Source: Lachnospiraceae bacterium
GTDB lineage: Bacteria > Bacillota > Clostridia > Lachnospirales > Lachnospiraceae
Reading direction: 5' to 3'
NCBI GenBank assembly: GCA_017467805.1
Contig: JAFUKJ010000065.1
Location: 1 to 64,000, forward strand
DNA length: 64,000 bases
Shown here: one piece after another, positions 54,176 through 63,368 of the stretch
Position numbering within the stretch: position 1 is the stretch's first letter
Layout: each line of letters starts with the position of its first letter
Position numbers and translations under genes: made by a program
The notes under the pieces: generated by a model
The model's database searches: none
Told to the model about the DNA's origin: nothing
Seen by the model: only the letters and a program-made list of their open reading frames with translations

Positions 54176-54322
54176 TAGAAAGAATAATATATACCATGGA
54201 ATGCAATGAGTGGTATGTGCAACAGAATTGTACATGATTATGGAAATGTGGATTTGAATGTAGTATATGAAACTTTAAAAAATGACATTCCTGAACTTTT
54301 GGATTTGCTAGACAAGGATTAA
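54168..54322 (+). pseudogene. Decayed HepT-type HEPN toxin
   Basis: The start ATG at 54168 overlaps the antitoxin stop and gives 13 codons (MDNRKNNIYHGMQ) before a TGA. From about 54191, in another frame, the normal HepT C-terminus appears: IPWNAMSGMCNRIVHDYGNV and a final NDIPELLDLL. About 65 central codons are missing, which fits an internal deletion with frameshift. In the R-x4-H-x-Y active site the arginine is now cysteine. The toxin should therefore be dead, leaving an orphan antitoxin. Confidence 0.8.
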
Positions 54323-54411
54323 TATAGTAGATTTTGAAAGAGAATGTAGGTTGACTATGTTCTCTTTTATAGAGTTAATTAGATGATTTTGAGAGATTGG
54401 AGACATTAATT

Positions 54412-55206
54412 ATGAACAACAAATCATTTGACTTTGAACGTATTGCACAAGGCTATGCTAAGGATAGACCTTGGTTGCATCCACAGGTGATGGAAAGACT
54501 AAGAGAGGATTTACAGATAAAGGATAATTTTCATAATGGATTAGATGTGGGATGTGGTGCAGGTCTCTCAACAAAAGCTTTAAAACTAATATGTGACAAG
54601 GTCACAGGTACAGATATTTCAGAGGAAATGATAAAGGTATGTAAGGTGCTTTATCCTGAGTCAGAGTATATTTTTGAGCAGAGTGCGGCAGAAGCGACGA
54701 TAGCTGAGGTGAATACCTTCGATATTGTTACAGCAGCAGGAGTAATTAACTGGGTAGATGAAGAAAAGTTCTTACATAGTTTGCATAAGGTTATGTGTGA
54801 CAAAGGCTTGCTGTGTATTTATGATTTCTGGATATCTGACCGCATGAAGAATAACGAAGCTTACACCAAGTGGTATCAGGAAAAATATTTAAAAACTTTC
54901 CCAAAGCCACCACGTAAGGAATATACTTGGACAGATGCTAATCTCATTGATGGTTTTCGGATACTTAAACAGGTGCAGTATCAGTTAACACATGAATTTG
55001 ATAAGGATTCTTTCATTCGTTTTATGATGATTCAATCCAATGTAAATGCACAGATAGACGCAGGACAGAAGCGTGTTGAGGAAGTGAAAGAGTGGTTTGA
55101 AGATACATTGCGGGATGTCTGGGCATCTGAGAAACATACTTTGATTTTTGAAGGTTACAGTTGGTATATTGAATTGAATAAATATAAGAACTCCAGTTGT
55201 TTTTAG
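54412..55206 (+). CDS. Class I SAM-dependent methyltransferase
   Basis: A 264-residue protein with SAM motif I GLDVGCGAGLSTKAL (about residue 45), motif II acidic TGTDISEEM and a post-motif TAAGVINWVDEEKFL. It is like small-molecule methyltransferases of the UbiE/trans-aconitate type. The substrate is unknown. GGAGA precedes the ATG at 54412. A short copy of its central part, with a stop codon, lies just after its own stop. Confidence 0.8.
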   Translation: MNNKSFDFERIAQGYAKDRPWLHPQVMERLREDLQIKDNFHNGLDVGCGAGLSTKALKLICDKVTGTDISEEMIKVCKVLYPESEYIFEQSAAEATIAEVNTFDIVTAAGVINWVDEEKFLHSLHKVMCDKGLLCIYDFWISDRMKNNEAYTKWYQEKYLKTFPKPPRKEYTWTDANLIDGFRILKQVQYQLTHEFDKDSFIRFMMIQSNVNAQIDAGQKRVEEVKEWFEDTLRDVWASEKHTLIFEGYSWYIELNKYKNSSCF

Positions 55207-55243
55207 ACGGCAGCAGGTGTGATTAACTAGGTAGATAAAAAAG
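55207..55243 (+). pseudogene. Remnant of a methyltransferase paralogue
   Basis: These 37 bases match 54730-54768 inside the methyltransferase gene except for about five substitutions and a small gap. They would read TAAGVIN-stop-VDKK. Most changes are at third positions, so the copy diverged as a gene before it was lost and is not a fresh duplication. Confidence 0.7.
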
Positions 55244-55322
55244 TAGCTACTATTATGTCAACTAGACATAAAATGTGTTAATATGCAAGAGTACGACAAA
55301 TTCTTCAGTAGAGGTAACAACA

Positions 55323-56495
55323 ATGTATAGATTTATGAGCGAAGAAGAAATTGAAATCAGACAAATCAGTGATTTGAAAATGATTCATCTCTATCAGCTG
55401 AATGGTAATGATGCCATAGCTGCATATTATGGTGACAATAAACAGATCAATTTGTGTGCATTAGATGAAAATTATAATCTTCTAATGGAAAAAATACTTA
55501 CTCTGTATTCTCAATGTGAAGATAAAGATTCTATTGTAATAGAAGATAGTGCAAGAAAAATTCTGGATAAGGTTATAACACGCGATATACATCATACTTC
55601 TTTTTTTAATCGAATTGGAGAATTTTATGCCAGACAAGAAGGTGTCTTATGTCCTCGCTTTGCATCCGATGGCATTATTCGGGATACCTTAATTCCGATG
55701 CTTCAATATTATTTACATCAGTTATATCATATGTGGAATGTGGAAATTAAGTTTGGTCAGGAGTCAGTTGGCTGGCATCGAAACTGCGTGATGAACGCGA
55801 CCTATGGTAATGAAACATTTATTATGCCTGTTAGGATAACTATGTTAAATGATCATGATTATAAAATAGCAGTAGGCAACTTTATGCATAACTTTAGTAA
55901 TATAGAATTCGAGATTTCATATAGTGAAGACAAACTAAGTATAATTTTCGAAAATGCCAAAATGGAGCTTTTCGGAGAAAGCTACTTTAAATTAAACAAC
56001 CAGCAGATGAAAGCTTATACCACTATTTATATTGAGAAAAAAGCGGTATACCATCAAGATGAGCCTTTAGAACAACTTACCTATACGGAAGAACATTTAC
56101 AGTGTGCGCTGAAGCAAAAAGCTTTTTTAGCAGATGTGGATTCTGTATTTACATATGCAGCTATTTATCGGCTTCCTTGGAATGATTTTATCATTTATCG
56201 TGATAATCATACCCAAGATGAACAGTACAATCGAAACGATTATGATAACCTTTACGTCAATGAATATCAGGGTAAGTTTGTCTTAAGACAATATTCTTAT
56301 GGTTTAGTAGAAGACAAGTCAAATGGTTTAAAACTCAGAACGGATGGTGCTGTTATGAGAAAAATTTACTATGGCGATAAACGTAACGAAATAGAGACAT
56401 TTTTTATGCCTGTTGGATATTATTCGGGCTGGGATTACAAGGAATACTTGGAAGATAAATACTTTTATCATACAACGGAGGAAATGCAGGAATGA
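55323..56495 (+). CDS. Hypothetical protein A of the AAA+ operon
   Basis: A 390-residue soluble protein that I do not recognise. It is rich in aromatic residues and has a mixed alpha/beta pattern, with no membrane span or signal. Motifs that stand out are SVGWHRNCVMNATYGNETF near residue 155 and FVLRQYSYGLVEDKSNG near residue 320. GAGG precedes the ATG at 55323. Its stop overlaps the start of the ATPase gene (ATGA), so it is translated with it. It is a possible substrate-binding or effector partner. Confidence 0.65.
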   Translation: MYRFMSEEEIEIRQISDLKMIHLYQLNGNDAIAAYYGDNKQINLCALDENYNLLMEKILTLYSQCEDKDSIVIEDSARKILDKVITRDIHHTSFFNRIGEFYARQEGVLCPRFASDGIIRDTLIPMLQYYLHQLYHMWNVEIKFGQESVGWHRNCVMNATYGNETFIMPVRITMLNDHDYKIAVGNFMHNFSNIEFEISYSEDKLSIIFENAKMELFGESYFKLNNQQMKAYTTIYIEKKAVYHQDEPLEQLTYTEEHLQCALKQKAFLADVDSVFTYAAIYRLPWNDFIIYRDNHTQDEQYNRNDYDNLYVNEYQGKFVLRQYSYGLVEDKSNGLKLRTDGAVMRKIYYGDKRNEIETFFMPVGYYSGWDYKEYLEDKYFYHTTEEMQE

Positions 56496-58708
56496 GTTTA
56501 TTTGATAAAAAATATGAAAAAGATATGGAATCACAGAATAGATTAAAAGCTATGATACGTCAGATGAAAAATGAGTATGAAAATACCCATGCTTATGATA
56601 GTGCTTTCTTTCAGTATTTGGAGGTAATAGCCAAAAGACCTGAGTTTTCAGTCATTCAACCACTTGAGCTTTTTGTGGAGATGTTTTCTACTATGCAGCA
56701 AAACACACGTGATTATAGTATTCATACATACTATACTGCCATTCAAAAAGCGGAAGATATCTATCAGAAAATGTTTCCTTACGGTGTAAATACAGATGAT
56801 TTTCCTCATCTTGCATATGCATTTGTGAATTTTTTTAAACCGAATAGTCTGTCTGTCTTAGAGTTGTTTGATGTGAAACTGATGTCAACCTTCAGCAATA
56901 AGCAAAACTATGTTGAATATATGAGCACAATTACAGATGCCAGGAAATTCAAAGAATGCCTGAATCATATTTCTCAATATGGCTTGAAAGTAAGACAATA
57001 TTTTGTAGATGATGCTACATATACTGCTAATATGAAGCAGGTAACACAGATGCTGTTTTTATCTGCTGATAAAGCAGGCGTTATAGAAGAGAACCTTCAA
57101 AAAGTGGAACGAATGGCTGGTATCTATAATATAGACGAAGCAGATGTCGCGAAAGCAGAACATCAACTTCTGCAGGCAAATGCTCTTTTGAATCAGACGC
57201 TGGGTATTTTGACACAGGCTGACAAAAAAAGTGAGCAATTAAATCGTATTATGAAGGATACGACGGAGACAATACAAAGTATCTCAAAGCGTGAAACGGA
57301 CTTATTAACCGCAAAAGCAATAAGTGCCAAGGAAGATATCAATGCTGCTTATCAAAGCTTTTTGGAAACACAGCGTCATGAAGTGATATTACAAAAAGAT
57401 GTTTTGTTAGACCAGTTATTTAAGGAGTCTGAATCAAAGCTTAACGAATTAAGAACTATGGCGAGAGCCATTGCTGCTTCTGCTAATGCCGAGCTGGTGC
57501 GAATTAATACGGAAGCATCAAATGCTTTGGATAAACTCAATAATTATGTAAGTACGGATGAACACTTAGCTAATATCTTAGCAAAAGCCAACGAAAGCAA
57601 TGAATTATATGAAAAGATATCCAAACTAGAATTGTTAAATGCTGTCAATATCGAAGCCCTTACCAAAGGGTTGGAAGCCAAAAAGGCGACAGAGGCTGTG
57701 GTTACAGAGAACGTATCTACGGCTGCACAAAGTGTTGTTTTGGCGGTGGATTCGTCTGAGGATACTCAACCAGCTGTAATACCTACAGTAAATCCGATGC
57801 TTGACCCTTCGATTCCGTTTGAACAGAGATTTGGTATGGTAAAAGCAGAAAAGCAGCGAAGAATCCAGCGAGGCGAACATTTCCATGCAATGTTTGATGA
57901 TGTGATTACTGTGCTTATGGAAAACGCCAATCCATACTTAATTGGTCCATCAGGATGTGGAAAAACGTTTATGATTAAACAGATTTCTGAAATATTAAAC
58001 CTTGATTATATTGATATTGGATATATCAATGAAGAATATGATATCTTAGGCTTCCAGACTGCAACTGGAGGATATAGTACGCCTAATTTCTATCGTTGCT
58101 ACAAATATGGCAAAATTGCATTTTGTGACGAGTTGGATAATGGTAATAGCCGTGCTACTGTAAAGTTGAATTCCTTTTTATCTTCAGAAACAGATGCAGG
58201 TTATAGTTTTCCTAACGGTGAAAATGTTAAAAGACATAGTAATTTCCGCATTATTGCTGCTGGTAATACTGCTGGAAATGGAGCAGATGCCAATTATAAT
58301 ACGCGTGAAAAAATTGAGGAATCCGTACAGCAGAGATTTACGCCTATCTATGTGGGATACGATAATGCTGTGGAAGAAAAAATTCTTGGTAAATATAAGG
58401 ACTGGTATCAATTTGTAGTATTATTCCGTCAGGCAACTGAGGCGTGGGGAAATTTGAACGATTGTGCAGCTCCTGGAATCGTTACGACAAGAGATGCTGC
58501 CAGAATTAAAAAATATCTGGACAATAAGAGTCTTGATATGGCTAGAATTCTTAATTATGAATTTATTCAGACTAAGGATATGGATTATTTGACATTCTTG
58601 AAAAAGCACATAGGTGAAAGCATTAAGTCTTACCCTGATGCAAAAGCAATTTACACGATGTTTGACGCGATGATTGAATCTTTAAGGAAGAAAGGCGGCT
58701 CGAGATAG
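56492..58708 (+). CDS. Coiled-coil MoxR/dynein-type AAA+ ATPase (protein B)
   Basis: A 738-residue protein. The first ~410 residues are helical with long coiled-coil stretches (about 200-370). The C-terminal third is an AAA+ module of the AAA_5/MoxR kind: Walker A GPSGCGKT (485-492), Walker B IAFCDELDN (Asp546, Glu547), sensor-1 FRIIAAGNT and a late QQRFTPIYV arginine. MoxR-like ATPases work as chaperone rings with VWA-domain partners. Here the next gene encodes a candidate partner. The ATG overlaps the previous stop, with GGAGG at 56476-56480. Confidence 0.85.
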   Translation: MSLFDKKYEKDMESQNRLKAMIRQMKNEYENTHAYDSAFFQYLEVIAKRPEFSVIQPLELFVEMFSTMQQNTRDYSIHTYYTAIQKAEDIYQKMFPYGVNTDDFPHLAYAFVNFFKPNSLSVLELFDVKLMSTFSNKQNYVEYMSTITDARKFKECLNHISQYGLKVRQYFVDDATYTANMKQVTQMLFLSADKAGVIEENLQKVERMAGIYNIDEADVAKAEHQLLQANALLNQTLGILTQADKKSEQLNRIMKDTTETIQSISKRETDLLTAKAISAKEDINAAYQSFLETQRHEVILQKDVLLDQLFKESESKLNELRTMARAIAASANAELVRINTEASNALDKLNNYVSTDEHLANILAKANESNELYEKISKLELLNAVNIEALTKGLEAKKATEAVVTENVSTAAQSVVLAVDSSEDTQPAVIPTVNPMLDPSIPFEQRFGMVKAEKQRRIQRGEHFHAMFDDVITVLMENANPYLIGPSGCGKTFMIKQISEILNLDYIDIGYINEEYDILGFQTATGGYSTPNFYRCYKYGKIAFCDELDNGNSRATVKLNSFLSSETDAGYSFPNGENVKRHSNFRIIAAGNTAGNGADANYNTREKIEESVQQRFTPIYVGYDNAVEEKILGKYKDWYQFVVLFRQATEAWGNLNDCAAPGIVTTRDAARIKKYLDNKSLDMARILNYEFIQTKDMDYLTFLKKHIGESIKSYPDAKAIYTMFDAMIESLRKKGGSR

Positions 58709-58709
58709 T

Positions 58710-59639
58710 ATGGGTAAAATCAATTATGGAGTACGTCCTGAGGAATGTCCATTCCTTACAATTGAAAGAGCGGAGCAAAACTATATATATCGGGCAGCCT
58801 TCCCTTCACTAAGTCAATTGTATTTGTTTTTATCATCTAATCCGACTTTGAATAACTTTACCTTTGCCACACAGAAAAGTATGACCTTTTCTGAAGCGTT
58901 TGCAGGAGAACCGTTAGATATAGCCATTGATTATTGTCTTGGTGGTTATGAAAAAGATTTTTCTATGTTTATTAAGCTAAAGAGAGATATCGACAGGGTT
59001 AATTTACGTCATGTTCCAAGTCGAAGGCCGCGGCCTTCCGTTGTTGGTTCACGCCCTAATGTACCTGCTTTCGTAGCTGGTGCTCCTCTTTCCATGTATC
59101 GTATGGATAGAGTAAAGCCCAAAAAGCTGATTACGGTATATATCAATCTGGCTTATAATAACAACACTACGGAGGCTCAGATTCGTAATCGTGGTATTCT
59201 GACACTTAATCTGATTAAGCTATTAGAAAATAATGACTATATTGTAAATTTTAAAGTGTTTGAAATATGTGCTGTACATAATGAAATATTTGTAGTGAAC
59301 ATTGGACTAAAAAAGCCTGGCGAACTTCTTGATGTAAAAAAATGTTACTATCCGTTATGTGGCAAAGAATTTTTACGTAGAGTGATTAGCAGAGTGAAAG
59401 AATCTATGCCTTTTCGTGAAAAATGGCATATGACTTATGGGCAGTTAGTCAATGAGCAATTAGCCAGGGAACTTATGGATATTCCAGAGGATGCAATTTT
59501 AATTAGTGATCCGGATTCCATGCAAATATATGGCGAAAACATCTATGCGGATGCGGATGCATTTTTGGAGAAGCTACATCTTTCGGAGATGATTTCCGTG
59601 CCCAATTATACACAAGAGTCGAAGGAGCATAAAAATTGA
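58710..59639 (+). CDS. Possible VWA-like/DUF7192-type partner of the AAA+ ATPase (protein C)
   Basis: A 309-residue protein. Residues ~140-210 contain KKLITVYINLAYNNNTTEAQ followed by RGILTLNLIKLLENNDYIVNF, which looks like the beta-strand plus helix of a VWA-like or DUF7192-type fold. The canonical MIDAS motif DxSxS is not preserved. The N-terminal half is unassigned. It starts one base after the ATPase stop, in the place where MoxR operons encode their VWA protein. The next gene overlaps it by four bases. Confidence 0.6.
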   Translation: MGKINYGVRPEECPFLTIERAEQNYIYRAAFPSLSQLYLFLSSNPTLNNFTFATQKSMTFSEAFAGEPLDIAIDYCLGGYEKDFSMFIKLKRDIDRVNLRHVPSRRPRPSVVGSRPNVPAFVAGAPLSMYRMDRVKPKKLITVYINLAYNNNTTEAQIRNRGILTLNLIKLLENNDYIVNFKVFEICAVHNEIFVVNIGLKKPGELLDVKKCYYPLCGKEFLRRVISRVKESMPFREKWHMTYGQLVNEQLARELMDIPEDAILISDPDSMQIYGENIYADADAFLEKLHLSEMISVPNYTQESKEHKN

Positions 59640-60490
59640 GTGAGACATATATGAGTCAGATAATGACTGATAATTCTGAAAGTGCTTTGACAGAAGAGGA
59701 ATTACAAGAAGTTGAGAAATATTATACTACAATTGATTTATCGGATTCTGCTGCTATCATAGAGTATGGTTTGGATGTACAAAAAAAGCTTTCTGAATTA
59801 TCAGAAAGAATGCTTTCTGGTATTTATTCTCAGGGTATGGAAAATATTGGCAGCACTCTGGATACAACCGTGGCTTATTTGAGAGACATTGAAGAGGAGA
59901 ATAATAGAGTTACTTTGTTCAGGAGTAAGAAGCAGAAAAACATGAGAGAAAAGTATTGTCGAGCCAAACAAAATGTTGACAGCCTTACAGATACACTTCA
60001 GAAGCATCAAATACAGCTTATGAAGAACTGTGCCTTGATTAGTCAGCTTAACCATATGCATACGGTATTTTTTCGTGAGTTAAAGGTTCGGATTATTGCA
60101 GCTGATAGAAAATTGAATGACTGCAGACTGCTTCTTGTACAACTTCAAAATAAAGCAGCTGTATCTGGTCTTGAACAGGATGTCTTAGAGGTCGTTAAAC
60201 TGAACACGCAAATTGATAAGCTGGAGAAACGAATGCAGGCTTTGTTGCTTACAGAAGCTGTGTCTGTACAATCGGAAGCTTTGATTCGCTTCGCTCAGTC
60301 TAATCAAACTACGATGGCTCAGAAGCTTCAAACTATTTTGCTTAATACAATTCCTCTTTGGAAAGAACAGATGATATTGGCAATCAAGTCAGCCTCTAAC
60401 AATACGATGCCAGATACTAACAAAGTATTAATGGATAAATTATCTGAGGTAATTTGTATTCAAAATCAGAAACTCAAGATTGAGGGATAG
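59636..60490 (+). CDS. Coiled-coil protein D of the AAA+ operon
   Basis: A 284-residue, almost wholly helical protein with heptad-like stretches, for example residues ~60-130 and 165-200. It may act as a scaffold or adaptor, perhaps binding the coiled-coil half of the ATPase. The start is taken as TTG at 59636, which overlaps the previous stop (TTGA) and has AAGGAG eight bases upstream. ATG at 59651 is the alternative. I recognise no family. It is the last gene of the four. Confidence 0.65.
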   Translation: MSETYMSQIMTDNSESALTEEELQEVEKYYTTIDLSDSAAIIEYGLDVQKKLSELSERMLSGIYSQGMENIGSTLDTTVAYLRDIEEENNRVTLFRSKKQKNMREKYCRAKQNVDSLTDTLQKHQIQLMKNCALISQLNHMHTVFFRELKVRIIAADRKLNDCRLLLVQLQNKAAVSGLEQDVLEVVKLNTQIDKLEKRMQALLLTEAVSVQSEALIRFAQSNQTTMAQKLQTILLNTIPLWKEQMILAIKSASNNTMPDTNKVLMDKLSEVICIQNQKLKIEG

Positions 60491-60499
60491 GTTTTTTGA

Positions 60500-60540
60500 G
60501 CATGATATGATAGAATGAGCCATATATCATGCATTTTGGG
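60500..60540 (+). terminator. Hairpin after the AAA+ operon
   Basis: GCATGATAT (60500-60508) pairs with ATATCATGC (60524-60532), followed by ATTTT. Weak as a terminator but in the right place. Confidence 0.5.
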
Positions 60541-60551
60541 AGGAAAGATAC

Positions 60552-61820
60552 ATGAAATTGAATTATAAGAGAACCGTATTAATTGGACTTGCATTCCTGT
60601 CAATTAGCTCATTTTGGCAGATGTATGACAATGTAATACCGTTGATTTTAAAGAATAGCTTTGGTTTAGGAGAGACAGTTACAGGTTTCATTATGGCAGC
60701 GGACAATGTGCTTGCTTTATTTTTATTACCTGTTTTTGGTATGATTTCTGATAAAGTGGACACACCTATAGGTAAGAGAATGCCGTTCATCTTAGGTGGA
60801 ACAGCATTGGCACTTTGCTTTTTGATGATACTTCCATATGCGGATAATACGCGTAATCTTGTATTGTTTGTAGTAGGCTTGTTTTTTCTGTTGTTATCTA
60901 TGGGACTTTATCGCTCGCCTGCAATTGCACTGATGCCTGATTTGACCCAGAAGCCGCTTAGAAGTACAGCAAACGCGATTATTAATCTGCTTGGTACATT
61001 AGGTGCAGTATATTCGCTTGTGATGATTAAGGTATTAGTAGGAAAAGGCGATACTCCAAATTATCAGCCGCTGTTTATGGCAGTAGGATTGCTGATGTTG
61101 GTAAGCGTTGTAGTTCTTTTTTTAACGATAAAGGAGAAAAAGCTTAGAGTAGAGCTTGGGATTGAGGAACAGGTAGAAGAGGAGAAGAACTCAACCGACG
61201 AAAAGCTTCCACCTGATATGAAGAAGAGTCTAATCCTGATTTTATTATCAGTATCCTTCTGGTTTATGGCTTATAATGCAGTAACGACAGCATTTTCTCG
61301 CTATGCGACTACGGTTTGGAATGTAGAAGGCGGTGGCTATGCAGATTGTCTTATGGTAGCAACTGTGGCAGCAGTCATCAGCTATTTACCGATTGGAGCT
61401 ATTTCTAATCGAATTGGACGTAAGAAGACAATACAGATGGGCATTATTCTGCTTGGACTTTGCTTTTTGATTGCAGGCTTTTATACCAATTATCATGTGA
61501 GCATGAATTTCTTCTTTGCATTGATTGGTTTTGCTTGGGCAGCTATTGGTGTGAATTCATTGCCGATGGTAGTAGAGATATGTTCAGCAGGAAATGTAGG
61601 TAAGTACACAGGCTATTATTATACATTCTCTATGTCGGCGCAGGTGTTAACACCGATTATGTCGGGATTTTTATTAGAGCATGTATCCTATAGAACATTG
61701 TTCCCGTATTCAGTTGTGTTCTGTATTCTGGCATTTGTAACATTTTCAATGGTAAAGCATGGAGATTCCAAGCCAGAGCAGAAGAAGAGTGTTTTAGAGA
61801 ATTTTGATGTGGAAGATTAG
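60552..61820 (+). CDS. MFS transporter (sugar-transporter-like)
   Basis: A 422-residue protein with twelve hydrophobic spans and a charged central loop (about residues 205-230). GMISDKVDTPIGKRMPF between spans 2 and 3 is the MFS signature loop. The opening and overall pattern are like SLC45/GPH-type sugar carriers of Firmicutes. The substrate is unknown. GGGAGGAAAG precedes the ATG. The phosphodiesterase gene follows 30 bases later. Confidence 0.82.
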   Translation: MKLNYKRTVLIGLAFLSISSFWQMYDNVIPLILKNSFGLGETVTGFIMAADNVLALFLLPVFGMISDKVDTPIGKRMPFILGGTALALCFLMILPYADNTRNLVLFVVGLFFLLLSMGLYRSPAIALMPDLTQKPLRSTANAIINLLGTLGAVYSLVMIKVLVGKGDTPNYQPLFMAVGLLMLVSVVVLFLTIKEKKLRVELGIEEQVEEEKNSTDEKLPPDMKKSLILILLSVSFWFMAYNAVTTAFSRYATTVWNVEGGGYADCLMVATVAAVISYLPIGAISNRIGRKKTIQMGIILLGLCFLIAGFYTNYHVSMNFFFALIGFAWAAIGVNSLPMVVEICSAGNVGKYTGYYYTFSMSAQVLTPIMSGFLLEHVSYRTLFPYSVVFCILAFVTFSMVKHGDSKPEQKKSVLENFDVED

Positions 61821-61850
61821 GGTAAAATTATATAGAAGGTGAGGAGTATC

Positions 61851-62657
61851 ATGACTGCGGTCAAGATTATAGTTGTTTTATTAGTGATATATATCTTTTT
61901 GATATGTCCGAGAATCTTTAAAAAGGCAGACAGAAATCCTTTGATGGGAATACATTATGCTCATAGAGGTTTGTTCGATAATGCGTCGGAAAGTCCTGAG
62001 AATTCACTGTCAGCATTTGCAAAGGCAGTGGAGGCGGGATATGGAATAGAGCTTGATGTGCAGTTAAGCAAGGACGATATACCTGTTGTTTTCCATGATG
62101 CAACCTTGGAGAGGATGTGCGGTGTGGAAGGCAATGTCTGGGACTATACGTTAGCAGAGCTGCAAAGCATGAAGCTTGCAGATTCACAGGAAACCATTCC
62201 GACCTTGGCACAGGCGCTCGAGGTGATTGGCGGAAAGACACCGATTATTATTGAATATAAGATGGACAGACCTGATGTGAAGGTTTGCGAACTTGGAAAT
62301 GAGTTATTAGAGAATTACGAAGGTGTGTATTGCATGGAATCCTTTCATCCCTTTGCTGTGCGCTGGTATCGGTTCAAGCGTCCTGATATTGTAAGAGGCC
62401 AGCTATGTATGGATTATTGGAAGGATGATGTGTATAAGAAGAAGCCAATGTATTGGCTGGTAGGCATTATGCTTACCAATTTCCTTGGCAGACCTGACTT
62501 TATTGCATTTAAGCACAGTGATGCAGGAAATGTGTCCAGACAGGCATGTCGTTTACTTGGCGGCTTGTCAGTTGCATGGACAATCAAGAGCAAGGAAGAA
62601 TATGAAAAGGCTAAAGACCAGTTTGATTTATTTATTTTTGATAGCTGCAGGTTGTAG
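61851..62657 (+). CDS. Glycerophosphodiester phosphodiesterase, membrane-anchored
   Basis: A 268-residue protein with an N-terminal membrane segment (residues 3-22) and a GDPD TIM-barrel. The active site is visible: YAHRGLFDNASESPENSLSA (HR and ENS), GIELDVQLSKDDIPVVFHD (E-x-D and the second histidine) and IIEYK. It hydrolyses glycerophosphodiesters to glycerol 3-phosphate and an alcohol, probably at the membrane face. The ATG at 61851 follows GGTGAGGAG. Confidence 0.9.
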   Translation: MTAVKIIVVLLVIYIFLICPRIFKKADRNPLMGIHYAHRGLFDNASESPENSLSAFAKAVEAGYGIELDVQLSKDDIPVVFHDATLERMCGVEGNVWDYTLAELQSMKLADSQETIPTLAQALEVIGGKTPIIIEYKMDRPDVKVCELGNELLENYEGVYCMESFHPFAVRWYRFKRPDIVRGQLCMDYWKDDVYKKKPMYWLVGIMLTNFLGRPDFIAFKHSDAGNVSRQACRLLGGLSVAWTIKSKEEYEKAKDQFDLFIFDSCRL

Positions 62658-62673
62658 ATAGTATTTTAAAGCT

Positions 62674-62706
62674 AAAAATCCACTCTCAGAACGAGGGTGG
62701 ATTTTT
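62674..62706. terminator. Bidirectional terminator
   Basis: AAAAATCCAC and GTGGATTTTT flank a short loop; A-run and T-run on the two sides. It lies between convergent genes. Confidence 0.9.
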
Positions 62707-62723
62707 AAGTTTGGATAATATTT

Positions 62724-63368
62724 TTACATCATAGGCTCTTTAGGATTTTCCTTACGTGTCTCCGTAAGAAGCTGTTTCATACGGCGCTCCATCTCGTCAA
62801 GCTCACTGGCGTAATGACGAAATGCGTATAGAGTTTCTTCAGATGTTTCATCCTTATAACATATGCGGTGCTCCATGCTTGCCCACAAATCCATGGACAG
62901 TGTACGGAACTGAATCTCTACAGGATAGTATTGCATACCTTCTACACGATACACAGGTACGCCCAGTACCATATGATAGCTCTTGTAGCCACTTGGCTTA
63001 GGGTAATTGATATAATCGGATTCCTTTAATATTAATAAATCGGTTTGTTCTTTGATTAGGGATAATATGTTGTAGATATCCTCGATAAAGTAACAAATAA
63101 CACGAATACCTGCAATATCCGTCAGATTATCCTTGGCAGAATAAGCGGATACTTCTAATTCTCTAGATTTTAATTTGTTTTCTATGCTCTTTTTGCTTTT
63201 GATTCTTGCTTGTACGTTATGAATTGGATAGTCACGATATTTCTTACGATAGTCTTCATTTAATCCATTGATACGCACCTCTAAACGCGTCATGGCTTCT
63301 TTATATGGGTCTATGAGTTGTTCATAGTCTTCTCTTGGAATTTTTGATGTCGTGAGTTCTTCTGACAA
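62724..63368 (-). CDS. Small (p)ppGpp synthetase (RelA/SpoT synthetase domain only)
   Basis: A 214-residue protein with the synthetase motifs ARIKSKKSIENKL, LTDIAGIRVICYF, KPSGYKSYHMV and the catalytic glutamate region VEIQFRTLSMDLWASMEHRICYK. There is no HD hydrolase domain, so it is a small alarmone synthetase of the YjbM/YwaC (RelQ/RelP) type. It makes (p)ppGpp from ATP and GDP or GTP, independent of ribosomes. AGGAGG lies upstream on the minus strand. A hydrolase-like HD protein is encoded 18 kb away. Confidence 0.92.
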   Translation of the reverse strand: MSEELTTSKIPREDYEQLIDPYKEAMTRLEVRINGLNEDYRKKYRDYPIHNVQARIKSKKSIENKLKSRELEVSAYSAKDNLTDIAGIRVICYFIEDIYNILSLIKEQTDLLILKESDYINYPKPSGYKSYHMVLGVPVYRVEGMQYYPVEIQFRTLSMDLWASMEHRICYKDETSEETLYAFRHYASELDEMERRMKQLLTETRKENPKEPMM

